Positions 35,338-45,200 of a DNA stretch of 64,000 nt are shown one piece after another. Positions within the stretch are counted from its first letter, which is position 1; each line of letters opens with the position of its first letter. The notes beneath the pieces were generated by a model. The model saw only the letters and a program-made list of their open reading frames with translations, ran no database searches and was not told where the DNA came from. The stretch comes from CAVYWD01 sp963772225 (GTDB lineage Bacteria > Myxococcota > Myxococcia > Myxococcales > UBA5297), in contig CAVYWD010000011.1 of the NCBI GenBank assembly GCA_963772225.1, forward strand, positions 992,001 through 1,056,000, read 5' to 3'. The translations under genes were made by a program, and so were the position numbers.

Positions 35338-37119
35338 TCAAAAGAGCTCGACGTTGTCACCCAGCTCGCTTCCTTGGGAATTGGGGGTTTGTGGCGCGGG
35401 CGCCGACTTCGTCTGCGTCACGCCTTGGTGAGTCACGCGCTCGTCGTGCATCGTGTACCGGGCGAACGCCGAGGACAGGTCTCTCGCGCGCGCGAGCTCG
35501 GCCGCGCTGACGAGCTGGGCCGCCGCGGCGCCCGCCCGCTCCAGCGCGTCCTCTATTCCTTCCAAGGCGTCGGCGGCCTGGGTCTGCTCCTCGAGCTTCT
35601 GCACCAGCTGGTCGACCTCGACCTGCACCTGGGCGCCGCCGGTGGTCAACCCGGCGATGCCGGCCCGCAAGCGCTGGTGGAATCGGCCCAGCTCCCGGAC
35701 AATCTCCTCGAGCCCCGAGGCGATGGCCGCGCCCTCGGCGATCTGCGCCGCCTGAGCGGAGTCCTTGAGCCCCACGCCCGCCGCGGCGATCTCCTTGAGG
35801 ATCTTGGAGACCCCTTGCGTGGCCTGGACGACCTCGACCGAGAGCGTCCGCACCGCGCTCGAGAGGACCGAGAGCACCCGCCCCTGGCTCCCCAGCATGG
35901 AGGATTTGATCAAGGCATTGAGCGCGATGAACTTGACCTCGATTCCGATTCCCTCGATGTCGCGCAGGCCGCTCGCGATGTCTTGCACGGTCTGCGAGAC
36001 CCGCTCCACCGCGACGCCGGTCTGCTTCTCGTGCTCCAGGTGCTCCTCGAAGGTGCGCGTCGCCTCGGCCACGCCGCGGCTGATCTTCTCCAAGGGCGAG
36101 CCCCGCAGGTCTTCCCCGCGCTCGAGCTTCTGCGTCGCCTTCCCGAGCCCGACGAGCCGGCCGCTCACCTGGCCCAGGTTGCGGGCGATGTCTCCGAGCG
36201 CGGCGACGAGCTTCCGGCGCGCGCTGCGCAGCTGAGCGGCCTCGAGCTGGCACAGCACCGAGGCGTGGGCGAGCCACGGCTCGGGTCGGGCCGCGACCTG
36301 CGCCAAGGAGGCGTTCACCTCCTGCTCGAACGCCCCGAGCTCCTCGATCGCGTGCTCGATCATCTGGCGGGTCACGTCGTGGATTTGAAGCGAGGTGAGC
36401 ACCTGGGAGATGCTGCTGACCACGTTGTCCGAGGTGACGCCCGCCTCATCGGCGATGGCCGCCGCCGAGCTCGCCAGGGCGCGCATGGACGCGACCCCGT
36501 CTCGCACCTCGGCGATCATGTCGGCGGAGGACTTGCTCTGCCGACCGAGGAACTGCTCGGTCGCGCCGAGCGCCCCCTCGGCGAGGCGCCTCAGGCTCGA
36601 CGCCTGGGTGAGGATGGCCGCGAAGCGCGGCTCCACGCGCTTGCCGAGCTCCCGGATGTCGACCGCGACCGTCTCCATGCCGACGCGGTGTCCGGAGGCG
36701 CGCGAGTTCTCGACGTGGATGTTGACGCTGAGCATGTTGAGCGTCTGCGCGAATCGCCGAAATTCGGGGCTGGATTTGGCGAGCTTCTCGAGGCGGGACA
36801 GCACGCCCCGGAGCGGCTCGATGCTGGCGCCGGAGGCGGCCCGCGCGACGGCCAGGTGCTGCTCCAGCTGAGCGAGCTCTTGGACCAGGTGCTCGACGGG
36901 GCTCTTCTCGCCCCGACCCGCGCTGAGGCCCGCGGCGCTCTTGGCGGAGTCGACCAGCTCGCGCGACTGCCGCTGGAGCTCGCCCAGCCGCGAGGCTGCG
37001 AGCAGGAAGACCTTCTCGGAGCCGGACTGGAACAAAGTCAGCTCCGCGACCGCCCCGGCGATCGCCTCGCGAGAGGCGCGAAGCGCGGACGTGACCGAGG
37101 GGTTTGGGCTGTCGCGCAT
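35338..37119 (-). CDS. Soluble MCP-like chemotaxis protein with two degenerate signalling hairpins
   Basis: 593 residues from the ATG at 37119 (MRDSPNP); the frame is open further upstream. There is no membrane helix. It is almost entirely alpha-helical. Two segments look like weakened MCP hairpin tips: residues 127-158 (LNMLSVNIHVENSRASG) and 396-430 (ALNALIKSSMLGSQGRVLSV). The motif SLQIHDVTRQMIEHAIEELG near residue 244 is shared with cytosolic chemotaxis proteins. It is the first gene of the operon, so it probably feeds into this CheA. A copy of its first 25 or so codons and upstream region is found at 48544-48708. Confidence 0.8.
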   Translation of the reverse strand: MRDSPNPSVTSALRASREAIAGAVAELTLFQSGSEKVFLLAASRLGELQRQSRELVDSAKSAAGLSAGRGEKSPVEHLVQELAQLEQHLAVARAASGASIEPLRGVLSRLEKLAKSSPEFRRFAQTLNMLSVNIHVENSRASGHRVGMETVAVDIRELGKRVEPRFAAILTQASSLRRLAEGALGATEQFLGRQSKSSADMIAEVRDGVASMRALASSAAAIADEAGVTSDNVVSSISQVLTSLQIHDVTRQMIEHAIEELGAFEQEVNASLAQVAARPEPWLAHASVLCQLEAAQLRSARRKLVAALGDIARNLGQVSGRLVGLGKATQKLERGEDLRGSPLEKISRGVAEATRTFEEHLEHEKQTGVAVERVSQTVQDIASGLRDIEGIGIEVKFIALNALIKSSMLGSQGRVLSVLSSAVRTLSVEVVQATQGVSKILKEIAAAGVGLKDSAQAAQIAEGAAIASGLEEIVRELGRFHQRLRAGIAGLTTGGAQVQVEVDQLVQKLEEQTQAADALEGIEDALERAGAAAAQLVSAAELARARDLSSAFARYTMHDERVTHQGVTQTKSAPAPQTPNSQGSELGDNVELF

Positions 37120-37306
37120 CGATGACTCGGCGGCTCCAGGGGGCTCGAGGTCGGCGCCCAGCGTCGCTGCAAGAAGCGGTTCACGCAGCTCGGCGCCCCG
37201 GCTGCGCACGCGAACCTCGCAACTTTCCTGGCGCCAGACGTCGCCCTGCACCCGCCCTCAGGGTATTGGCGCGGGGTCGGGCGAGCCTTCCCGAGTCGCG
37301 CCGGAC

Positions 37307-37355
37307 CTCCTCACCCCCCCCGACCCCCTCCCCGCTTGGCGGGGAGGGGGAGAAC
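37307..37355. repeat. GC-rich palindromic intergenic element, copy 3
   Basis: CCTCACCCCCCCCGACCCC leads into CCCTCCCCGC facing GCGGGGAGGG. This is the best match to the element at 23060-23099, in opposite orientation. It lies in the 264-base gap between two leftward genes. Confidence 0.6.
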
Positions 37356-37383
37356 CTGGGCGAGGTCACTGACCTTTCGGAGA

Positions 37384-38961
37384 TCAATGCGCCCCCACCG
37401 CTGCTCCGCCTGGCTTGTTCCTTTTCACAAAAAGTAGAACGAGCGGGACGAGGAGGAAGCAGGCTACGTAGAGCGCGCTGATGACGTGGACATAAGAGAG
37501 CAGCGCCGCTTGCTCTTGCACCGTCCGATAGAGCATGGCGCCGGCCCTCTGCTGGGCGGCCGCCGGGCCGTGGGCGTGGAAGGCGCTTTGCAGCTCTGAC
37601 AGACGACCGACGAGAAACGGGTTCGTGCGCGTTGCGTTCTCGGCCAGCTGGCTCTGAAAGACCTGAGACCTCCGCGCGAGCGAGATGCTTAGAAAGGCCA
37701 CGCCCGAGCTGCCGCCGATGTTTCGTGCGAGGTTCATGAGCCCCGAAACCTGATTGTTCTGCTCGCGGGGAACGCCCACGTAGCTCACTGTATTGATGGG
37801 GATGAACAAGAACGACAGATTGGAGGCCTGATAGACCCGATACATCGTCGCCGTGTGCGGGTCGATGCTCAAATTGATGTTGGACATGTGGACCAGCGAG
37901 AGCGCCAGGCCCGTGAAGCCCGCGGCGATGAGGTATTTGGCTGGGACGCGCGAGACCAGGAAACCCGCCAGCGGCATCAGCGCCATGGTCGCAAATCCGC
38001 CCGGGCTGAGCACCTCGCCGGCCTTCTGCGCGGTGTAACCCAGGAAGGTCTGCAGGAAGAGCGGGATGAGCACGGTCGTCCCGTAGAGCACCGCGCCGAG
38101 CGAGAACATCAGCCCCGCGCACGCGGAGAAGTTCCGGTTTCGAAACAGCTTCACGTTCACGATGGGGTTCGGGTGGGACGATTCCCACGCCAGAATTCCG
38201 ACCAGACCGATGACCGTCGCCATGGACGAGATCACGATCAAAGGCGACGAGAACCAGTCCTCCTCCTGCCCTTTGTCGAGCACGACCTGCAGCGACCCGA
38301 AGGCCACCGCCACCATGCCCAGCCCGAGCCAATCGACGCGCAGGTGTTTCGAGCGCTCCTTCTCTTCCTTCAGCCATGGAGGGTCCTCGACCATGATCGA
38401 GGTGAGGACGAGCGACAGAATTCCCACCGGGACATTGATGTAGAAGATCCACCGCCAGCTCGCTTCATCGACGATGGTGCCGCCCAGCGTCGGGCCGATG
38501 GCGGGCGCGAAGACCACCGCCATCCCGTACATGGCGAAGGCCATTCCCCGCTGAGCCGGCGGGAAGGTATCGGCCAGGATGGCCTGCTCGCTGGGGGCGA
38601 GCCCGCCGCCGCCCACGCCCTGCAGGACCCGCAGGAAGATGAGCGCGGGCAGCGACGGGGCGAAGCCGCACAAGAAGCTGCTGACGGTGAAGAGGGCCAC
38701 GCAGCTCATGTAGAAGCGCTTGCGGCCCACCCGGCTCGACAGCCAGGCGCTCACCGGCAGCACCACCGCGTTGGAGACCAGGTACGAGGTGAGGACCCAG
38801 GTCGCCTCGTTCTCGCTGGCCGAGAGGCCGCCGGCGATGTGCGGCAGCGCCACGTTGGCGATGGACGAGTCCATCACCTCCATGAACGTGGCCAGGGTGA
38901 CGGTCAGGCCCACGAGCCACGGGTTGTGCGAGGGCTTCCAGCCGGCGTCGGGCGCAGTCAT
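37384..38961 (-). CDS. DHA2-family MFS drug efflux transporter (EmrB-like)
   Basis: 525 residues with about 14 membrane helices. It starts WLVGLTVTLATFMEVMDSSI with the DHA2 motif D1, motif A in SSRVGRKRFYM, and motif C in the GAIGPTLGG-like segment VFAPAIGPTLGGTIVD. A proton-driven exporter that works with a membrane-fusion protein, here encoded 27 bases upstream. A C-terminal fragment of a close paralogue survives at 48873-49195. The substrate is unknown but drug-like or fatty-acid-like compounds are typical. Confidence 0.93.
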   Translation of the reverse strand: MTAPDAGWKPSHNPWLVGLTVTLATFMEVMDSSIANVALPHIAGGLSASENEATWVLTSYLVSNAVVLPVSAWLSSRVGRKRFYMSCVALFTVSSFLCGFAPSLPALIFLRVLQGVGGGGLAPSEQAILADTFPPAQRGMAFAMYGMAVVFAPAIGPTLGGTIVDEASWRWIFYINVPVGILSLVLTSIMVEDPPWLKEEKERSKHLRVDWLGLGMVAVAFGSLQVVLDKGQEEDWFSSPLIVISSMATVIGLVGILAWESSHPNPIVNVKLFRNRNFSACAGLMFSLGAVLYGTTVLIPLFLQTFLGYTAQKAGEVLSPGGFATMALMPLAGFLVSRVPAKYLIAAGFTGLALSLVHMSNINLSIDPHTATMYRVYQASNLSFLFIPINTVSYVGVPREQNNQVSGLMNLARNIGGSSGVAFLSISLARRSQVFQSQLAENATRTNPFLVGRLSELQSAFHAHGPAAAQQRAGAMLYRTVQEQAALLSYVHVISALYVACFLLVPLVLLFVKRNKPGGAAVGAH

Positions 38962-38988
38962 CTCGATTCTCGAGCGCCCCTCTTCGCC

Positions 38989-40248
38989 TTACTCCGCGAC
39001 GCGAACCGTGACCTCCACCGACTGGCCGGCGCGCAGGGTCATCGTGCACGGCACTCCGTCGAGCGCGACGCGCACGGGAATCCGCTGAGTCACCTTGACG
39101 AAATTGCCGGTGGCGTTCTCCGGCGGGAGCAGCGAAAAGCGCGCCCCGGTGCCTCCGGAGAGGCTCTCGACCGCCCCGCGGAGGGTCTCGCCGTAGGTGT
39201 CCACCTTCACGCTCGCGCGCTGGCCCGGGCGCATGCGGCCGACCTGGGTCTCCTTGAAATTGGCGGTCACGTATTTCTGCGTCGGCACGAATTGGGCGAC
39301 GGTCTGCCCCGCGGCCAGAATGGCGCCGGGGTATCCGGTGATCTGGCTGACGACGCCGTCGGCGGGCGCCACCACGCGGGTCCACTCGAGGTTGAGGGTC
39401 GCCAGGGCCAAGGCCGCCTCGGCGCTCTTGACCTTGGCGCGCTGGACGGCGGCGTTCGCGCGCGCCGCCGCGATGTTCGCGTCCACCGGCCGCGAGGCGA
39501 CCACCCGGCCCTCCGACTCGTCGACCTGCGCGTGCGCGCGGCGCAGCGCCTGGTCGGCGGCGGCGACGCTGGCCTGGGCCGCCACGACCGCGGCCTTCGC
39601 CGAGTCGTGCTGCGCCAACGTCTCGTCGACCTGTTGCGGCGCGATGGCGCCACCTCGCTGCAGCGCGCGGACGCGCTCCAGGCTGACCTCGGCGAGCCTC
39701 AGGTCGGCCTCGCGGCTCTTGAGGTTCGCGCGCGCCTGCTCCAGCTGCGCGACGAAGCTTTCGACCGAGCGGTTGGATCCGAGCAAGTTCGCCTGGGCCT
39801 CGGTGAAGGCGCCGCGGGCCGACGCCTCGGCCACTGCCACCTGGGCGTCGGCGGCGTCGACCTGGCCGCGGGCGCTGTCCAGGTCCGCGGTGAGCTGGGC
39901 GACCCGCGCTCGATAGTCGCGGTCGTCGACCTGGACGATGAGGTCGCCTCTCTTCACCCGCTGGTTCTCCGCGATGGGGACGGCGACCGCCTGCCCGGCG
40001 ACGCGGGGGCCGAGCGGCACGACGTCGGCGTCGACCTGGGCGTCGTCGGTCTTCTCCTTCCCGGCGTTGAAGGCGAGATAGGCGAGGACGCCGAGGATCA
40101 GCGCGGCCGCGATGCCGCCGATGATGAGCAGGCTGCGCCGCCGCTCCGGGGCGAGGGGCCGGCGGCGCCGCGACAGCGCGGCCTCGGCCCGCTCGGGCTG
40201 ACTCGGGGGAGTCGAGGGCTCGGGGGCAGCGTCGGCCAGATGGGGCAT
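38989..40248 (-). CDS. EmrA-family membrane fusion protein
   Basis: 419 residues from the ATG at 40248 (MPHLADAAPEPSTP); the longer frame upstream is low-complexity. It has a cytoplasmic basic tail, one membrane helix (about 45-65), then TDDAQVDADVVPLGPRVAGQ, the hallmark start of EmrA-type adaptors, a long alpha-helical hairpin rich in Ala/Gln, and a lipoyl and barrel region with AGQTVAQFVPTQKYVTANFK. It couples the adjacent EmrB-like pump to an outer-membrane channel. The TolC gene 400 bases away may serve both this pump and the RND pump. Confidence 0.92.
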   Translation of the reverse strand: MPHLADAAPEPSTPPSQPERAEAALSRRRRPLAPERRRSLLIIGGIAAALILGVLAYLAFNAGKEKTDDAQVDADVVPLGPRVAGQAVAVPIAENQRVKRGDLIVQVDDRDYRARVAQLTADLDSARGQVDAADAQVAVAEASARGAFTEAQANLLGSNRSVESFVAQLEQARANLKSREADLRLAEVSLERVRALQRGGAIAPQQVDETLAQHDSAKAAVVAAQASVAAADQALRRAHAQVDESEGRVVASRPVDANIAAARANAAVQRAKVKSAEAALALATLNLEWTRVVAPADGVVSQITGYPGAILAAGQTVAQFVPTQKYVTANFKETQVGRMRPGQRASVKVDTYGETLRGAVESLSGGTGARFSLLPPENATGNFVKVTQRIPVRVALDGVPCTMTLRAGQSVEVTVRVAE

Positions 40249-40378
40249 TTTTTCGAAAGCGCTCTCTCGCGCGGGGTGCAGCGCGCGGTCGTCCCTCGCG
40301 ACAATTTGCGCGCTGGGGGCGCGCGGGCAACGCCCGAGCGGGAGAACGTGGGCGCGCCGGACCCCCACAATCCGCGAT

Positions 40379-40585
40379 TCAGGGCGGGCCTTGCCTCGCC
40401 GGCTCCGCGGCCAGATCCGAGATGGGCACGCAGCATCGCCGCTCCTCCGAATCCCAGCGTTGCCCCGAGTAGCGACAGATGAGCTGAGGCCTCTGCTCCT
40501 CGATGCTCTCCTGAACCCCCTGGAGAGCGCGCCGGCCCAAGGCGGCCTTCGCGAGCGCGCCGCCCAAGAGCCCTCCGAGACGTCT
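40379..40585 (-). pseudogene. Fused remnants of a small membrane protein and an aldo/keto reductase
   Basis: The left part (40379-40484) matches the C-terminus of the small ORF at 49204-49452 (CRYSGQRWDSEERRCC to EPARQGPP). It is joined directly to a piece matching the middle of the aldo/keto reductase (GGALAKAALGRRALQGVQES, then IEEQRPQL). Relative to the 49 kb locus about 370 bp are missing at the junction, where both parents share GAG. DNA identity to 49204-49310 and 49682-49770 is about 90%. The following 80 bases to the tolC stop show nothing recognisable. Confidence 0.75.
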
Positions 40586-40668
40586 CCACGCCCATTCGCC
40601 TCCTGGCCGGCCCGAAGGCCCGAGTCGTCCCTATCCCATGCTCATCCACTCGGCGGGCCGCCAGTCGA

Positions 40669-42105
40669 CTACGGCCGCGGGTCGAAGCCTCCCGCGGCCT
40701 TCGCGAGCTTGAGCGTTGCGAGCTGCGAATTGAGGCTCTCCGCCACCAACGCGAGCTCCGCGGCCGCGAGCGCTGTATTGGCGTCGGAGACCTCGACCGG
40801 GGTCGCTGCGCCGGCTCGGTAGGCGACGCCGATGAGCCGCATGTTCTCGCGCGCCAGCCGCACCGTCTCCTCCGCCTTGGCGCGATTGGCGCGCGCGCTC
40901 TTGAGGTCGAGCATCTCGCGGCGGACCTCCTCGAGGGCCTTGAGCTCGGCGCCGCGCTGCGCCTCATCCGCCTCCACGAGCTTGGAGGCGTTCTCCCTGA
41001 GCTGAATCTCGCGCAGGCCGCCGTCCCAGACCGTCCACGAGAGCCCGACGCCCAGCGCCCATGAGTCGTAGCTGTTCGTGAAGCCCTTCACGTTCGCCGC
41101 CTGGTAGGTCGCCGTGGCAGCCACGCTGGGGGCGTAGGAGTACCAGACCGCCGACCGGTTTCGAGCGGCCACCTCGCGCGCGAGCCGCGCCGCCTCCAGG
41201 TCGGGGCGCGCGCTCAGCGCCTGCGCCTCCAGGGCCTCGAGGTTGGTCTCGGCGTCCGGCTCTGGGGGCGGCTCCACGTCGAAATCCGAGAGCCGGGCGA
41301 TCAGCGTGCCGAGCGCGAGCTTCGCCGATGCATAGGCAGCCTGCGCCCGAGCCAGATCCTGCTCGGCCTTGGTCCGGTCGATCTGCGCGCGAATCAACGA
41401 GATGGCCGGAGCGGCGGTGGAGTCGACCTGGACCTTTGCCTCCTTCTCGTGCGCGAGGTTGTTCTCCAGCAGCCGCCGCTGGATCTCCACCGTCTGGCGC
41501 AGCCCTGCGCAGCCGTAGTAGAGCTGCACGACCGCGAAGAGCACCTCGCGCCGCGCGCTCTCCACGCTCGCCGCCACCTGCAGCTCGCTCAAGTCTGCGA
41601 TCTTGAACGCCGGCCAGAGCGCGGGGACGATCAGCGGCTGGACGAGCTGGGCACGCACTCCGAGCTGGTACTTCTTCTGAAGGTCAAAGTCCGCGACGCC
41701 GGTCGGATACAGGACCGCGCTCGAGGCGGCGCCCGGCGGGTTGCCGGTATCGGGCGCGCTCGACGGCGCTCCTTTTCGCGGGTCGTAATTCGGCCCGTTC
41801 ACCGCCGTCGGGTCGAAGCCGGGGATCCCGGACATGTCGCGCAGCCAGAAGCCCGTCGGCATCGAGATGCTGGCCGGATACTGGTTTCGCGTGAAGCTTC
41901 CGCTGACGCTCACCTGCGGCAGGTAGTTGGCGAGAACTTTCTTCGAGAGCTCTTTCGACTGCCTCAACCGCTCGCGTGCCTGGGCGAGGTCGTGGTTCTT
42001 GGCCTCCGCCTCTCGAATGGCGTCGCGGAGGGACAGCGCAGGAGCGCCGTCGGAAGCGGAGGCGGTGAGCCAGAGAGCGGCTGCGGCGAGCAGGGTCGAA
42101 TTCAT
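40669..42105 (-). CDS. TolC-family outer membrane efflux protein
   Basis: 478 residues with a Sec signal (MNSTLLAAAALWLTASASDG). Two structural repeats are visible. The first begins LSLRDAIREAEAKNHDLAQA, the second SARPDLEAARLAREVAARNR, each with long helices and NYLPQVS / YAPSVAATA beta strands. It forms the outer-membrane duct of a tripartite pump. It is the last gene of the TPR-TetR-adaptor-RND-TolC operon, 122 bases after the RND gene. Confidence 0.92.
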   Translation of the reverse strand: MNSTLLAAAALWLTASASDGAPALSLRDAIREAEAKNHDLAQARERLRQSKELSKKVLANYLPQVSVSGSFTRNQYPASISMPTGFWLRDMSGIPGFDPTAVNGPNYDPRKGAPSSAPDTGNPPGAASSAVLYPTGVADFDLQKKYQLGVRAQLVQPLIVPALWPAFKIADLSELQVAASVESARREVLFAVVQLYYGCAGLRQTVEIQRRLLENNLAHEKEAKVQVDSTAAPAISLIRAQIDRTKAEQDLARAQAAYASAKLALGTLIARLSDFDVEPPPEPDAETNLEALEAQALSARPDLEAARLAREVAARNRSAVWYSYAPSVAATATYQAANVKGFTNSYDSWALGVGLSWTVWDGGLREIQLRENASKLVEADEAQRGAELKALEEVRREMLDLKSARANRAKAEETVRLARENMRLIGVAYRAGAATPVEVSDANTALAAAELALVAESLNSQLATLKLAKAAGGFDPRP

Positions 42106-42227
42106 GGATTTCCCTCACAGTGCCCGCGCGGTCGGCGACCGTCGACGAGCTCGGCCGCCTTGAGCTTTGCGCATAGACCGCCGGACGGCGCGACGGCTTC
42201 GGGTTTCGCCGATGCGTCCTACGCCGG

Positions 42228-45200
42228 CTATGCGCCGGTCCCGGTCCGCGCCGGCGCCAGCGCCGGCGCCGCTTCCGGTGCGCCCTCGGCCTCCTTTGGC
42301 AGGTTCCACTGCAAAATGCGCAGGTCGAGGACGAAGAACGCGTAGAGGACGGGCACGAGGAGCAAGGTGACTCCGGTGGCGATGGAAAGTCCGCCGATCT
42401 GCGCGAAGCAGAGCGGCTCCCACAAAGGCCCGCCGTGCGAGGCGAGCGGCACCAGGCCCAAGACCGTGGCCGCCACGGTGATGAGCACCGGGCGCAGCCG
42501 AACCACGCCGGCCTCGACGAGCGCTTCCCGAAGCGGCCGCCCCTCCTCATGGGCGACCTCGATGAAGTCGAAGAGCACCACCACGTGGCTGACGATGACC
42601 CCCACCAGGCTCGCGATGCCCAGGAAGGCCATGAACCCGAACGGCACGCCGGCGATGCCCAAGCTGGCCAGCGCCCCCAGCGCGCCGAACGGGATGGCCG
42701 CGAATACGATGAGCGGCTTGATGGCGTTTCGAAATTCGATCACCAGCACGAGATAGATGAGCGCGACGGAGATGAGCAGAGCCAGCGCGACCTGGCCAAA
42801 CCCCTTCTCTTGCGCTTCCTGTTCCCCCGCGATCTCCATGCGATAGCCGGGCGGCAGCTCGCGCTCCAGCTCCTTGAGCTTCGGCATCGCTGCGGCGAGC
42901 ACCTGCGAGGCGAGCGCGCCCTCCGCCGGAAATGCCGAGATGATGATGGCTGGAAAGTGATTGCGCCGTTTGATCTTCTCGGGCCGCATGGCGAGCCCCA
43001 CGGACGCCACTTGCTGCAAGGGCACCTTCGCCGTCTCGAGCGCGGAGAAGACGTAGAGGCTCTTCAGGTCTTCGACGCTGGAGCGCTCGCTGGGGCGCAG
43101 TCGAAGGATCACGGGGATTTCCCGATCTTTGTCTCGCAATGTCGTGACCTGCACTCCGTTGGTCGCCGCCACCGCGGAGAGGGCGACGTCAAAATTGGTC
43201 ACGCCCGACAGATTGGCGCGGTCGGGATCGACTCGGATGGGGAGCGAAAGCGCCTCGGCACCCCAATCATCGCGGACGCGAGTCGCGGCCGGGATGCCGC
43301 GCAGAATCGCTTTTGCTCGCTCGCCAATCGCGCGCAAGGCGAAGCCGTCGAAGCCGCTGAAGCGGATGGACACCGGCACGCCGACCGGCTCGCCAGTTTC
43401 GAGCTGTTGGACGTCGGCGGATACGCCGATCATCGACCCATCCAAGGCCTCCTGGAGCAGCGGCACCAGCTTTCCGGTGTCGTGCTTGTCCTCGAGCCGA
43501 ACCAGGAGCTGCGCGTAGTTGAGCTGCGACTGCTCCGGGCTCACCGAGAACCAGAAGCGAGGGCCTCCGCCGCCGATGAACGAGGTGATCGACCGGAGGA
43601 CGCTTCGGGGCTCGCCTCCCTCGCCGGGGTGCGCGCGCGCGTAGTCCTCCGACACCTTCTGGATGATCCGCTCCGCCTTCATCGCCGCCTGCTCCGTCCT
43701 CGCGAAGGTCGAGTCCTCCGGCGTCCAGACGTCCACGTAAAAGAAGTAGGAGAGGTCCTTGGGGAAGAAGCTCGTCCGCAGGGAATGGAACAGCGGCGCG
43801 GCCCCCACGAGCGCGAGGCACGCCACCGCGAGCACTCGCTTGCGATGGTCCAAGACCCAGCCGCTCATCCGCCGATAGCCGGACTTGAACGAGCGCGCGA
43901 AGCGGCTCTCGCGCTCCAGCCCAGGCCGCAGCAGGGTACGCCCCATCAAGGGAACGAAGGTCATGGAGACGATGCGCGAAGCGACCAGCGAGCACGTCAA
44001 GACGACGGGGAGCGTGTAGATGAAGTCGCCCACGTGATCGCGCACGGTCAAGAATGGCAAGTACGCAGCGATATTGGTGATCGTCGCGAAGACGATGGCG
44101 TTCGCGAGCTTCGTCGGCCCGAGCCAGGCCGCGATGGTCGAGGAGCGCCCGGCCGTGAGCTCGCGTCGAATGGCGTCGTTGGCCACGACGGGGTCGTCGA
44201 CCAACAACCCGAGCGCGATGATGAGCGAGCCGATGGAGACCTGCTGCAGGTCGAGGTGGACGGCTTGCATCAGCCCGAAGGTCATGGCCAAGGTCAGCGG
44301 GATCGAGACCGCGATCAGCAGCGCCGACCTCCACTCCCAAAAGCCGACGAAGGCCGCCAAAACGACGAGGACGATGGCCTCCAAGAGGCTGCGAATGAAT
44401 AGGCTGACGGTCTCCTGGACCTGCAGCGGCTGGTCGGAGGTGCGCTGAATGACGAGGTCGCTCGGGAGCAACGGGCGCGCCTTCGCCAAGAGGCCGTCCA
44501 CTTCGGCTCCGAATTCGAATATCTGGTCGCCCGCCGGCATCATGACCGCGAGGGTGACGGCGCGCATGCGCTGCATCCGTCCGTCGGCGCCGCGGACCGT
44601 CAGCGCATTGAGGTAGCGAGGTGGGCTCTGGTAGTCCCGGGACACCTCGAAGAGATCCCGCAGGTAGACGGGGCTGCCGCGAGCGGAGCCGGCCAGCACC
44701 ACGTCGCCCAGCTCCTTTTCGCTCGCGAGCTCACCGGTGGGAGTGAGCGGCAGGCTGCGCCCGCCGCTCTCGAAGATGCCGCCCGGCAGGTCGATGTTTC
44801 GCGCCCTGAGCGCGTCTCGGACGGAGCTGGGCGATAGGCCGTAGGCCGCCATCCGCTGCTGCGAGTAGCCGAGGCTCACCACCTCGGGAAGCACGCCGAC
44901 CCGCGTGACGCGGGAGACCTTGGGCGAGGTCAGGAGAATGCGGCGAAGGAGGTCGGAGTATTCGTCGAGCTCGCGGTACGAGTATCGAGGCCCGGCCACC
45001 GAAGCGAGCTGGCCCTCCGCCTGCATCGGGTCGTGAATCAGCGCCGGCGCCCAGACGTCGGGCGACAGGTCGGAGTCCTGCACGTGGTCGCGCGTGAACT
45101 GCCGGACGGCATCGAGGAGGGCCTCGTCGTCGAGGTGCATCTGGGCGTCGAGGCCTAGGAAGGAGGGGCGTTCCAGGAAGCGGACGTCCGTCGCCGCGCG

